64,000 bases of DNA from DAOUEO01 sp963763495 (GTDB lineage Bacteria; Chloroflexota; Dehalococcoidia; DSTF01; JALHUB01). Location: NCBI GenBank assembly GCA_963763495.1, contig CAVXOY010000019.1:186001-250000 (forward strand). The letters are read 5' to 3'. This document shows positions 1 to 8,482 of this stretch, piece after piece; within the stretch, counting starts at the first letter, position 1, and every line of letters begins with the position of its first letter. Both the position numbers and the translations under genes were made by a program. The notes beneath the pieces were generated by a model. It ran no database searches. It was given only the letters and a program-made list of their open reading frames with translations, and was not told the DNA's origin.

Positions 1-572
1 ACAGCCTGGCGATGGGCGGCGACGAGGGCGTTCTTCTCACGGACAACGCCTTCGATAACGGCGATAGCTACACGACGGCCCTGGTGCTGTCGAAGGCGAT
101 CCAGAAGATAGGCGACTTCGACCTTCTCCTGTTCGGCCGTCAGGCGACCGACTGGGACGCCGGCGTGGTCGGCTATGGCGTGGCGGAGTTGTTGGGCATA
201 CCCAGCGTCAGCATCGCCAAGGCCGTCGCTGTCCAGGACGGCAAGGTCGTCGTGGAGCGTGTCCTCATGGAGGGCTATGACACGGTGGAGGCGCCGCTGC
301 CCTGCGCGATCACGGTCAGCAACGAGTTGGGTGAACCGCGCTACCCCAAGCTGCAGCAGATCATGCAGGCAGCGCGGAAGCAGGTCAGCATCTGGTCGGC
401 GGCAGACTTGGGTCTCGACGCCTCACAGGTCGGCGCTCAGGGGGTGCGCATGGTCTTGGAGCGCCTCTACCAGCCGGTGAGCGAGGTCGAGTGCGAGGTG
501 ATGGATGGCGAGACACCGGAAGAGAAAGCCCAGAAGCTCGCTCAGCGCCTGCGCGACGAGAAGGTCATTTAG
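1..572 (+). CDS. etfB: Electron transfer flavoprotein beta subunit (5' end cut off by window)
   Basis: Beta subunit of the EtfAB heterodimer, which takes electrons from acyl-CoA dehydrogenases and related flavoenzymes in the cytoplasm and passes them on. The frame is already open at base 3, reading SLAMGGDEGVLLTD, which matches the middle of the family. About 65-70 N-terminal residues therefore lie outside the window. The segment FGRQATDWDAGVVGYGVAE and the following LPCAITVSNELGEPRYP are typical of the AMP/FAD-binding fold. A ribosome site (AAGGAG, about 593) precedes etfA 34 bases downstream, so the two form one operon. Family assignment is firm; the natural electron donor cannot be told from this gene. 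Confidence 0.93.
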   Translation, partial: SLAMGGDEGVLLTDNAFDNGDSYTTALVLSKAIQKIGDFDLLLFGRQATDWDAGVVGYGVAELLGIPSVSIAKAVAVQDGKVVVERVLMEGYDTVEAPLPCAITVSNELGEPRYPKLQQIMQAARKQVSIWSAADLGLDASQVGAQGVRMVLERLYQPVSEVECEVMDGETPEEKAQKLAQRLRDEKVI

Positions 573-605
573 CCCGGGTCTGATGATTGATAAGGAGCGA
601 TAGCT

Positions 606-1594
606 ATGTCGAATTCAAGCGGAATCCTGGTAATAGCTGAGGCGAGCGGCGGCGCGTTGGCGTCGATCAGCACGGAGGTCCTGGGAGCAGCGCGGCGTCT
701 CGCCGATCAGACGGGGCAGCCGGTCCAGGCTGCGATACTGGGCTCGGGAGTAGAGGGCCTGGCGAAGGACATCATCGCCTTTGGGGCCGACCAGGTATAT
801 GTGGTCGATGACCCGCTGCTGGCGAAGTACAGCACCGACGGTTTCTTGGCGGCGATGGAGAAGGTCAACGCTCAGGCAAGCCCGGCCGCAATCCTGGCCG
901 GTCAGACCGACCTGGGACGTGACCTGGTGCCGCGGCTCGCCTTCCGTCTCGGTTCCAGCGCGGCATTGGACTGCCTGAATGTGATGATGCAGGACGGGAA
1001 GCTGGTCGCCGACCGCCCCTGCTACGGTGGCAACGCCCGCGCCATCAACTCCTTCAAGACGTCGCCGGCCGTGGCGACGATCCGTTCCAAAGCTCAGGAT
1101 CCACTGGAGCGCAACGACTCCCGCCAGGGCCAAGTGACGAAGGTCGACGCCGGCCTGGATGCGTCCGCCATCCGCGACAAGATAACCGCTCACCGGAGGT
1201 TGCCGAAACGGGTATCCGCCTGGAGGACGCGGCTGTGATCGTGGCCGGTGGCCGGGGTGTCGGTAGCGCGGAGGGGTTCGCGGGGCTGGAGGAGCTGGCA
1301 AAAGCGCTGGGCGGCGCCGTGGGCGCGACGCGCGCGGCCTGTGACAGCGGCTGGCGTCCGGTGTCGGAGCAGATCGGCCTTACCGGCAAGATCGTCGGTC
1401 CGACCCTCTACTTCGCAATCGGCATCTCGGGCGCGAGCCAGCACATGGCGGGTTGCTCGGGTTCCAAGACGATCGTGGCGATCAACAAGGACGCGGAGGC
1501 GATTGTCTTCAAGTCGTCGCGATTTGGGATCGTCGAGGATTACAAGAAGGTAATGCCTGCTCTCATCGAGGCCTGCAAGAAGCTACGGGCCTAA
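606..1594 (+). CDS. etfA: Electron transfer flavoprotein alpha subunit, frame change near 1193
   Basis: FAD-binding partner of EtfB. The first frame (from ATG 606) carries the N-terminal ETF domain (GILVIAEASGGALASISTE, then ILAGQTDLGRDLVPRLA). It runs out of homology after DKITAHR. A second frame continues without loss as EVAETGIRLEDAAVIVAGGR and carries the C-terminal FAD domain with TGKIVGPTLYFAIGISGA and QHMAGC. One missing base near 1193 restores a normal protein of about 329 residues. Both halves keep every conserved motif, so a sequencing or assembly error is more likely than a true pseudogene. It follows etfB directly, with the ribosome site GATAAGGAGCG ahead of the ATG. Confidence 0.9.
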
Positions 1595-1625
1595 GAGCAA
1601 GCGGCTCAAGTGATTACGGTGCTGA

Positions 1626-1648
1626 GGGCCGGGGCTTTCACCCGGCCC
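1626..1648 (+). terminator. GC-rich hairpin after etfBA
   Basis: Perfect 8-bp stem GGGCCGGG / CCCGGCCC with a 7-base loop, 31 bases after the etfA stop. No T-run follows, so it may be a weak or Rho-assisted terminator rather than a classical intrinsic one. Confidence 0.5.
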
Positions 1649-1674
1649 TCATGCTGCTCCGCATCCCGTTCTCG

Positions 1675-1703
1675 TTGACACATCCTCAGGCGGCGGCTAT
1701 CAT
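1675..1703 (+). promoter_or_regulatory. Sigma-70 type promoter for the gene at 1747
   Basis: TTGACA (1675-1680), 17-base spacer, TATCAT (1698-1703). Predicted transcription start is near 1710, about 37 bases before the ATG at 1747. It lies just beyond the etfA hairpin, so the downstream gene is probably a separate transcription unit. Confidence 0.65.
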
Positions 1704-1746
1704 CGCGAATAGTATCCTAGCCGCCACATTCTATTCGGGTGAGATT

Positions 1747-2529
1747 ATGAGCAAACTAAGTGACAAGATCCGCAAGGCCCTGCGTTTGGAGACAGCGCCA
1801 CTCGGCTTTCGAGCGGCGGCGCGGGAGCGCACCCGGTCGCTGGTCGTCGTCGTCCGGCTGGATGACGCTGACCCGAAGAAGATCGCTGCTGCTGTAGAGA
1901 AGGGCGCCGACATAATCCTGCTGCGCCTGGCGAAGGTGGGAGAAAAGGAAGCCGAGGAGGCTATGGGCGCGGCTGGGGAGACTCCCTGCGGTGTCTGGCC
2001 GGAGGTACTGAACAGCGAAGATGTCTCGCGGCTGGCGGCGGCGGGTGTGGACTATCTGGTGTTTGGGGCGGAGAAGACGCCTGCCCCGGTCCTCCTCGAG
2101 GAGAAGGTGGGGTATGTCCTTGTCCTTGAGGGAGAGCTTTCCGACATCCATCTGCGAACAGTCGACCTACTGCCGCTGGACGCCGTGTTGATACCCCAAG
2201 GTGTGGGGCCCCTTACAGTGCGCGCTCAGATGGAGTTGCGACGGATCGCCGGTCTGACCCGCAAGCCGGTGATGCTGCCCAGTTCCCCTCAGATTGCGGG
2301 CGCGGAGCTGGAGTGTCTGCGTGAATCGGGTGTGGCGCTGTTACTCATAGACGGCGGCGAGAAGGGCGCGCTGGAGGCCTTGCCGGCGCTGCGTCAGGCG
2401 ATAGAAGCGCTGCCGGCACCACGACGGCGGCGCGAAGAGCGGATGGGCGCCGTTCTGCCGCAGCCGTCGGAGGTAGCGTTTGCGGCGGAGGGGGAGGAGG
2501 AAGAAGAGGAGGAGGGTGATGACCTGTAG
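1747..2529 (+). CDS. Unknown protein with TIM-barrel-like strands and an acidic tail
   Basis: I do not recognise a named family. The 260-residue product shows repeated hydrophobic strands of the kind found in phosphate-binding TIM barrels: SLVVVVRLDD, ADIILLRLAKVG, VDYLVFGAEKTP, YVLVLEG, DAVLIPQGVG, KPVMLPSS and VALLLIDGG near the C-terminus. It ends with a very acidic tail (EGEEEEEEEGDDL). The open frame extends upstream to 1453 inside etfA, but the ATG at 1747 is preferred because a strong promoter (1675-1703) lies just ahead. No signal peptide or membrane segment is seen, so the protein is probably cytoplasmic. Function unknown. Confidence 0.7.
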   Translation: MSKLSDKIRKALRLETAPLGFRAAARERTRSLVVVVRLDDADPKKIAAAVEKGADIILLRLAKVGEKEAEEAMGAAGETPCGVWPEVLNSEDVSRLAAAGVDYLVFGAEKTPAPVLLEEKVGYVLVLEGELSDIHLRTVDLLPLDAVLIPQGVGPLTVRAQMELRRIAGLTRKPVMLPSSPQIAGAELECLRESGVALLLIDGGEKGALEALPALRQAIEALPAPRRRREERMGAVLPQPSEVAFAAEGEEEEEEEGDDL

Positions 2530-2694
2530 GGCAGGCGCCTCCTAGCCACAGATAACCCCTCGGTCTCTCGGTCTCCATTTCGATGTGGGCGGTCGCAAGG
2601 CGATGGCCCACCGCCGCGGAGGTCTGCATCTTGCTGCGGGAGACTTCAAAGGCCTGGGAGTCCTCATAGCCGTACCCCCGACGGTTATGTCAAG

Positions 2695-3902
2695 TTAGTC
2701 CGGCTCCTGATAGTTGGAGACGGTAGGGCTCCGCGCCTCTGAGGGTGAGGTCTCCGGCGCCGCCTTATCGAGGAGGGTCTGGACGGCGACGATCCGCCCG
2801 CCTCGACGGTACACTCGCGGAACCCGCGCCGTGATGCCCGTCAACGTCTCATAGTTGATGGTGTCCGTCAGGCGCGCCACCTCTTCCGCCGCAATCTCGT
2901 CGTCGCGCTGACGCCCGATGATCACCATCTCATCGTCGAGCGCCACGAATGGGATGTCGGTCACGTCGACGACGCACATGTCCATCGCAATTCGACCGAT
3001 TATCGGCGCTCGGCGCCCGCGAATGAGCACGCTCCCCTTATTCGAAAGCGTCCGTCGCAACCCGTCGCCGTAGCCGCACATCATCAGCGCGACGACGCTC
3101 GCCCGTGACGCCGTCCACGTGCAGCCGTAGCTCACGCTCTCGCCCGCGTCCGAGACGTCGCAGCCGGGCGACGCGGCTCTTCAGCGAAAGCACGGGTCGC
3201 AGCGGCGTGCTCCGGCCGACCTCCTCCGATGGATAGCAGCCGTAAAGCCCGATGCCGACCCGCACCATGTCCAGCGACAGCTCCGGCATGTCGAGGACCG
3301 TGCCGGTGTTGGCGACGTGGCGAAGGCGTATCCAGGGCAACTGCTCGGCGACCCGCGTGAAGGCGCCGTACTGGCGGTGCACGTAGCTCTTGTCCGTCTC
3401 GTCGCCGGTCGCGAAGTGCGTCCACAGACCCTCGATGTCGAGGCCCGGCAGCCGCCGCACCGCCTCGGCGAGCGGCAACAGTTGCTCCGGCGGCAGGCCG
3501 TAGCGATTGAGGCCCGTCTCCAGCTTGAGGTGGATAGTGGCCGTCACGCCGCGTTCGACGGCGGAATCGCGAGACAGCTTCCGCGAAGTGGTGCGACCCG
3601 ACGGTTGTCGTGAGGCCCAGCTCGACGGCGCGCTCAGCCTGCGACACGGGCGTATGCCCCATTACCAGGACCGGCGCCGTGATGCCCGCCCGACGCAGCT
3701 CTTCGCCCTCGTCGACGCAGACGACGCCCAGGCGGTCGGCGCCGGCGGCCAGGGCGGCCGTCGCGATGCCCGTCGCGCCGTGGCCGTAGGCATTCGCCTT
3801 CACGACGGCCATCAGCAGGGCGCCGCGGGCCTGCCGCTTCAGCGCGCGGACGTTGTCGTCGAGCGCGTCGAGGTCGATGTCGCCCCAAACGGGGCGTCCC
3901 AA
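2695..3902 (-). CDS. alr: Alanine racemase, frame changes near 3560 and 3125
   Basis: PLP enzyme converting L-alanine to D-alanine for peptidoglycan. Reading from a TTG start at 3902, three frames join. The first is WGDIDLDALDDNVRALKR with the PLP lysine in AVVKANAYGHG. The second is VERGVTATIHLKLETGLNRYG, with HVANTGTVLDMPE and DMVRVGIGLYG. The third is ESVSYGCTWTASRASVVALM with CGYGDGL and GRIAMDMCVVDVT. All conserved motifs of a normal racemase of about 400 residues are present, so two indels near 3560 and 3125 are probably errors. The D-Ala supply is usually essential. No ATG lies in frame at the N-terminus, and TTG fits the usual domain start best. Confidence 0.9.
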
Positions 3903-4249
3903 CCAGGCTGATTCGTCCTGACAGTTGGCCCATCCATGAGATCTGACCCCTTTGACGCTGGGGTGTGGGTTGTTGCTTGCCCGTCAGGCGCTGTCGTGGG
4001 AAGGCGCGACCCCTTCTGCCGGAAGCTGAATCGCAGGCAAACGGCGGTCGTGAAACACGCGTCAGCTTTACGGTGCAGTCGGCGAAGAGTAACATTAGCA
4101 TAATCGGTGTCAACGCGCTGAATCTGAGGCCTTCCTGTTTCGATCCTTCTATATAGCAGAACGGCCTGCTCCTATAGATGACAAACCTCGACTCTACCTG
4201 ACAGCGCTGCTTCGGGCCACATCTGGTTCGCCTCGCGCTGACGGTCGTG
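3903..4249. other. Intergenic region between divergent alr and lytic transglycosylase
   Basis: About 350 bases with no gene I can support. It must carry the promoters of two divergent genes, but no convincing -35/-10 pair stands out. The AT-richest part (4090-4160) holds TATATAG at 4149-4155, a possible -10 for the plus-strand gene. The real start of that gene may lie in this region, because its N-terminus is scrambled by frame changes. Confidence 0.4.
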
Positions 4250-6457
4250 TGGCGAGCATTCGCTCATCGGCCACCGAATTTGAGGGGAGCCGGCCGCACT
4301 GGAGGGCGACCGGCGACCGCCCCACCTACCCCTTCCCGGCAGACCTGGTGCTGGCCGCAGGCATCGAACGCAACGGCCAGTACTGAGGAGGCCATCACCG
4401 TCTACGCCGCGGTCGTCTCGCGGGGCTCGGAGCCGACAAACAGGCGGCGCGGCTCGCGCTGGCACGGCTCGATCTTGAGGTCGACCGCTAGAGCCGGCTC
4501 GCGCTCAGGCATCGGCGTACTGGAAGGTGCGGGCGGCGACCAGGCGATGCGGGTAGGGCATTTTATGCTGGCGAGGGCGCGGGCCGGGCTAGGCGAGACT
4601 GAGGCGGCGCTGGAGCAGTTCACTCTCTACGAGAATGAGGGTGGGGTCGCCGATGCCATACGCCGAAATCGAAAGAGTCGGCATCCTCATTGAGGAAGGC
4701 CGCTTGACTGAGGCGGCGCCGGCGGCGGAAGCGGTTCTGGCGGGGGACCTGCCGGATAGCCGGCGGATGGCGCTTCTCCTGGTGATGGCTCAGGGCGCGG
4801 AAGCGGCGGACGCGCCTGGGGATGCGAGCCGCTGGTACGGCAGGCTGTATGAGGGAGAGCCCGTCGAGCGCGGACAAGGCGCTGGCCCTCGGGCGGCAGG
4901 GAGCGATGAAGCGGCTGCTCGGCGATGCGAGCTGGCGGGCCGATCGCCAGACGGTCGTTAGCGCGTATCCCATCACGTCGGCCGCGGCGGAGGCGCTGGC
5001 GGAATCTGCTGGCAGCGGGCGAATTCGTTGATCCCGATCTGGAAGGGCTCGTCTACTATCGTCACTTTCTCAATCAGGAGGCGATTACGGCGCTCGACCG
5101 TTCCCTGGCGGAAGCGCCGTCGGGGCCGAACGCCGCCGCCGCCCACTACTATCGTGCCGCGACCCTTGAACGCTTCGGTGACCTAGATACGGCGATCAGC
5201 GAATATGCGGCGTCCTATGAGCTCGGTCCGAGCGGCGCCCTAGCCGATGACTCTCTCTGGTGGGAAGGGCGCCTGCTGGAGGGGAAGGGCCGCTATAGCG
5301 AGGCGGCGGCTCTCTACGAGCGCCTTGCGCGAGACCACGCCTCGTCTGATTGGGCGGGGGAAGCGGCATTCCGGGAAGGGCTGGTTCTCTACAAGGATGA
5401 GCGGTTCTTGGAGGCGGCGAATCAGTGGCGCAGCGCCGCCGCCACGTCGCGGGACGCCGAAGAGACGGCACGGGCGATGCTGTGGGCGGCGAAGGCGGAG
5501 ATCGCGGGTGGCGACGAGGATATCGCAATCGCCCATCTGCAGCAGCTAGCCCAACAATACCCATTCGACTTCCACGGATTGCGGGCGGCTGTGCTCTTGG
5601 CTGAGTTGGGGGTGAGGCCGGAATCGACTTCGACGCCACGAGCGGCGACAGCGGTGCCCGACGACGCTCGATCCTGGCTGGCCTCCGTCACTGGAGAGCC
5701 GGTGGTGTCGATGTGGACGATCTGGGCGAACCGCCGCTGGGCGAGGGGGCAGGAGCTTGCTGTGTTAGGGCTTCCCCGCGAGGCCGGGGCGGAGTTTCGG
5801 GCGCTTATCGAGGAGTACGGCGGCGAGCCGATGGCTTTGCTGGCGCTGGCGGAGTCGTTTCGGCTGCTGGGAGAGACGGAAATGTCGTCGCGGAGCGCGC
5901 AGCGGATACTAGACAAACTCCCGCCGAGGGACGCCGCGGCGGCGCCGCCGGAGATGTTGCGTCTGGCCTATCCCGAAGCCTATATGGGCCTTCTTGAATC
6001 TGCGGAGACGGAGGAAGGAGTGTCGCCGCTGTTAATGCTGGCGCTCATACGTCAGGAGAGCTTCTTCGACCCTCTGGCCGGATCGGGAGCGGGAGCCCTC
6101 GGTCTCACGCAGGTCATTCCGCCGACGGCGCAGGAGATCGCGGCGGAATTAGGAATAACCGATTTTGAAGACGATCAACTCTTCCGGCCGGTGGTCAGCG
6201 TCGCCTTTGGCTCTCACTATCTGGGGAATCAGCTCGCGACCTTCGATGGAAACACTTATTACGCACTGGCGGCCTATAATGCCGGCCCGGGCAGCGCCGC
6301 AAGCTGGCAAACGGCTGCTGGAGACGACGTCGATCTCTTCGTCGAGGAGATCGAGTACAGTCAGGCGAATCTCTATGTCCGGCTGGTGATGGAGAACCTC
6401 GCCGTCTATCGCTATCTGTATGGAGGCGCGGCCGGGCCGTCGCTGATCGGCGAGTAG
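4250..6457 (+). CDS. TPR-rich lytic transglycosylase (Slt type), N-terminal half in several frames
   Basis: Cleaves the beta-1,4 bond between MurNAc and GlcNAc in peptidoglycan. From about 5020 to the stop the frame is clean. Many TPR-like helices (DTAISEYAASYELGP, YSEAAALYERLARDH) lead into a C-terminal SLT domain with the catalytic Glu in LALIRQESFFDPLAGSGAGA. LGLTQVIPPTAQEIA, GSHYLGNQLATF and YALAAYNAGPG follow. Between about 4320 and 5020 the TPR array continues in shifting frames: GIERNGQY, EEAITVYAAVVSRGSEP, DKQAARLALARLDLEVDR, VGHFMLARARAGLGETEAAL, YAEIERVGILIEEGRLTEAA, GAMKRLLGDASWRADRQTVV. At least five indels are needed, so the start is uncertain. Usual Slt length (650-700 residues) agrees with this extent. 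Confidence 0.8.
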
Positions 6458-6477
6458 GAGACGGCCGGCTGCCGCAT

Positions 6478-6507
6478 TTGACACGTTCTAGCCCGCCAAC
6501 ATATGAT
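6478..6507 (+). promoter_or_regulatory. Promoter for rpmH-rnpA-yidD
   Basis: TTGACA (6478-6483), 18-base spacer, TATGAT (6502-6507), predicted start near 6514. It begins 20 bases after the transglycosylase stop and 36 bases before rpmH, which fits a strong ribosomal-protein promoter. Confidence 0.7.
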
Positions 6508-6542
6508 TAGACTTCGGACGAACACCCAGAGGAAGTATCGAG

Positions 6543-6683
6543 TTGCCTAAACGCACCTACCAACCGAAACGTATCCCGCGTAAGAGAGAGCACGGCTTCC
6601 GGGCCCGCATGAGTACCCGGGGCGGTCGTCGTGTGCTTCGCGCGCGCCGGCTAAAAGGTCGCTACCGGCTGACCGTCGTCTGA
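6543..6683 (+). CDS. rpmH: Ribosomal protein L34 (bL34)
   Basis: A 46-residue protein beginning PKRTYQPKRIPRKREHGFRA and ending in a basic stretch (RARRLKGRYRLTVV). This is the full, typical bL34 sequence of the large ribosomal subunit. The start codon is TTG at 6543, preceded at 7 bases by AGAGGAAG (6528-6535). It heads the conserved rpmH-rnpA-yidD-yidC order. dnaA, which often lies upstream, is not in this window. Confidence 0.95.
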   Translation: MPKRTYQPKRIPRKREHGFRARMSTRGGRRVLRARRLKGRYRLTVV

Positions 6684-6714
6684 GGCGGGAAGCCGCCCCA
6701 TAGCGCCGGGCCCA

Positions 6715-7077
6715 ATGCGAAGGGAACAGCGTCTGACCAAGACAAAGGAGTTCACCTCCGTCTACCGGAGGGGGCGCTCTTTCGCAGACCGGCTGCTGGC
6801 GCTGCGCATGATAGAGAACGGCCTCGACCGGAACCGCTACGGGTTTGTGACGGGGAAGGGTGTGGGCAAGGCTGTCGTGCGGAACAAGGTGAGGCGGCGT
6901 CTCCGGGAGGCGGTTCGCTCCCAGGGACTGAGTGGTGGCTGGGACATGGTGATAATCGCTCGCCGTCCTGCCGCCGATGCCGACTATCAGGGGTTGCTGC
7001 GGTCGCTGCGGCGGCTCCTGGGAAGAGCGGGAGTGCCGGTTCCCAGCGACGTTGAGAAGGAGGGTCTGGAGGGGTGA
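6715..7077 (+). CDS. rnpA: Ribonuclease P protein component
   Basis: Protein subunit of RNase P, which binds the catalytic RNA and helps recognise the 5' leader of pre-tRNA. The 120-residue product begins with RREQRLTKTKEFTSVYRRGR and carries the RNR motif as GKAVVRNKVRRRLREAVR near residues 50-67. That is the diagnostic RNA-binding helix. Length is normal for the family. It lies 31 bases after rpmH, and its stop overlaps the GTG start of yidD, so translation of the two is probably coupled. Confidence 0.95.
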   Translation: MRREQRLTKTKEFTSVYRRGRSFADRLLALRMIENGLDRNRYGFVTGKGVGKAVVRNKVRRRLREAVRSQGLSGGWDMVIIARRPAADADYQGLLRSLRRLLGRAGVPVPSDVEKEGLEG

Positions 7078-7283
7078 AGAGAATGGCTCTTGCCCTGATT
7101 CGATTCTACCAGGGCTCGGTCTCGTCCTTTCGGCCGCCTGCCTGCCGCTTCCAGCCCACCTGTTCGCAGTACGGCTATGAGGCGATAGAGCGGCACGGCG
7201 TGCTGAAGGGGAGCTGGCTGGCGCTGCGCCGCATCGGGCGCTGTCATCCCCTGCACCGTGGCGGCTACGATCCGGTACCCTGA
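7074..7283 (+). CDS. yidD: Membrane protein insertion efficiency factor YidD
   Basis: Small membrane-associated protein (69 residues) thought to help YidC insert membrane proteins. It shows the family core: LIRFYQGSVS, then CRFQPTCSQYGYEAI, then RIGRCHPLHRGGYDPVP, with the three conserved cysteines. The GTG start overlaps the rnpA stop (GTGA). Start and stop fit the usual length. Confidence 0.95.
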   Translation: MKRMALALIRFYQGSVSSFRPPACRFQPTCSQYGYEAIERHGVLKGSWLALRRIGRCHPLHRGGYDPVP

Positions 7284-7315
7284 GCGACTGAGATAAATGC
7301 GGCCCTGAGCGGGCC

Positions 7316-7331
7316 TGTTTCACGTGAAACG
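7316..7331 (+). promoter_or_regulatory. parS: parS centromere-like site
   Basis: TGTTTCACGTGAAACG matches 15 of 16 bases of the widely conserved bacterial parS consensus TGTTNCACGTGAAACA, with a perfect 14-base palindrome at its core. ParB binds such sites and spreads or slides from them to build the partition complex with ParA. parA and parB lie 3.6 and 4.4 kb downstream. The site overlaps the only usual start codon (GTG 7324) of the next gene. I saw no second copy in the window. Confidence 0.9.
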
Positions 7332-8471
7332 TTCCCCCGTTCGCGACGGGAAAAGGGGGAGGCACAAGATTCAAGGATCACGGACCGCCAAGGCCCTGGT
7401 TGGGGGCCTGATTTCCCTTTCGATTCTGCTTTTTCTAACGGGTTGCGGGACCATCGCCGGGCCGCAGGGCTGGGCCGGACCGGCGATATCCGGAAACACC
7501 CTCCTGGTCTCCCTGAGCCACGGCAAGCTGACTGCCATCGACCTTGCCGACGGCGGGAAGCAGTTGTGGCAGTTCCCTTCCGGCCAGGGGAAGAACGAGC
7601 CGAAGTTGAAGGCCATCTACGGTACGCCCGTCGTCTCGAATGGGATAGTATTCCTGGGCGGGTACGACGGCGGCCTCTATGCCCTCAATCTCGATGACGG
7701 AAGCATAGAGTGGGCGCAAATGACGAAGGGCCACATCGTGGGCGGGCCGGCGGTGGCCGGCGATACCGTCTACGTAGCCTCCGCCGACCACTGTTTGTAC
7801 GCCTTCGCCACCGATAGTGGTAGCGCCAGTTGGGACGTCCCCTTCTGCAGCGGCGGCAAGATCTGGTCTGACGCCGGTGGTCGACGGCGGCGTCGTGTAC
7901 TTCGGCTCGATGGACAAGAAGCTGTATGCGGTGGACGCCGCAACCGGCCAGTCGCGTTGGGATCGCCCATTTGAAGCAGAGGGGGCCATTAACGCGACAG
8001 TAGTGGTTGCCGGCGGGAAAGTGTACGTCGGCGCTCTAGACAAGAAGCTCTACGCTCTGGATGCGGCTACGGGAGAGGAAGTGTGGTCGTTCAGTAGCGA
8101 CGATTGGATATGGAGTCGCGCCGTGGTCGCCGATGGCGTGGTCTACGTGGGGAATCTGGCCGGGCACGTCTACGCTTTGGATGCGAGTAGCGGTGAGATG
8201 CGCTGGGAAGAGCCCGTTCAAGGCAGTGAGTGGGATACGGGCAGCGCCGGTTCTGGTAGACAAGACGCTGGTTTTGGCCGACGAGGACGGGAACGTCTAC
8301 GGGCTGGATTCGGCGACGGGCAATGAAAAGTGGTCGCAGGTGACGCTCTCCGGCGTGACGGCTGACTTGCTGGTGGAGAAGAGCACTGTGTATATCAGCG
8401 CCAAGAGCGGCGACGTCTTCGCTGTAGATTCGAGTGACGGGAGCATTACGGCGCTGGTGGCGACGCAGTAG
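7324..8471 (+). CDS. PQQ-type beta-propeller lipoprotein, frame changes near 7866 and 8235
   Basis: Predicted secreted lipoprotein. A hydrophobic stretch (LVGGLISLSILLFLTGCG) ends in the lipobox LTGC, and several PQQ/BamB-like blades follow: GTPVVSNGIVFLGGYDGGLY, GGPAVAGDTVYVASADHCLY, TPVVDGGVVYFGSMDKKLYA, ATVVVAGGKVYVGALDKKLY, APVLVDKTLVLADEDGNVYG. Blades lie in three frames joined near 7866 and 8235, so two indels interrupt one gene of about 380 residues. The GTG start lies inside the parS site; no other usual start lies between it and the signal sequence. Its place between yidD and yidC suggests a role at the membrane or in envelope assembly, but that is inference. Confidence 0.8.
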
Positions 8472-8482
8472 GACAGGAATAA

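Noticed and set aside
3634..4113. Long minus-strand frame with an Arg/Pro-rich product overlapping alr
   Set aside because: A shadow frame of the GC-rich alr gene; low-complexity Arg/Gly/Pro composition and no homology features.
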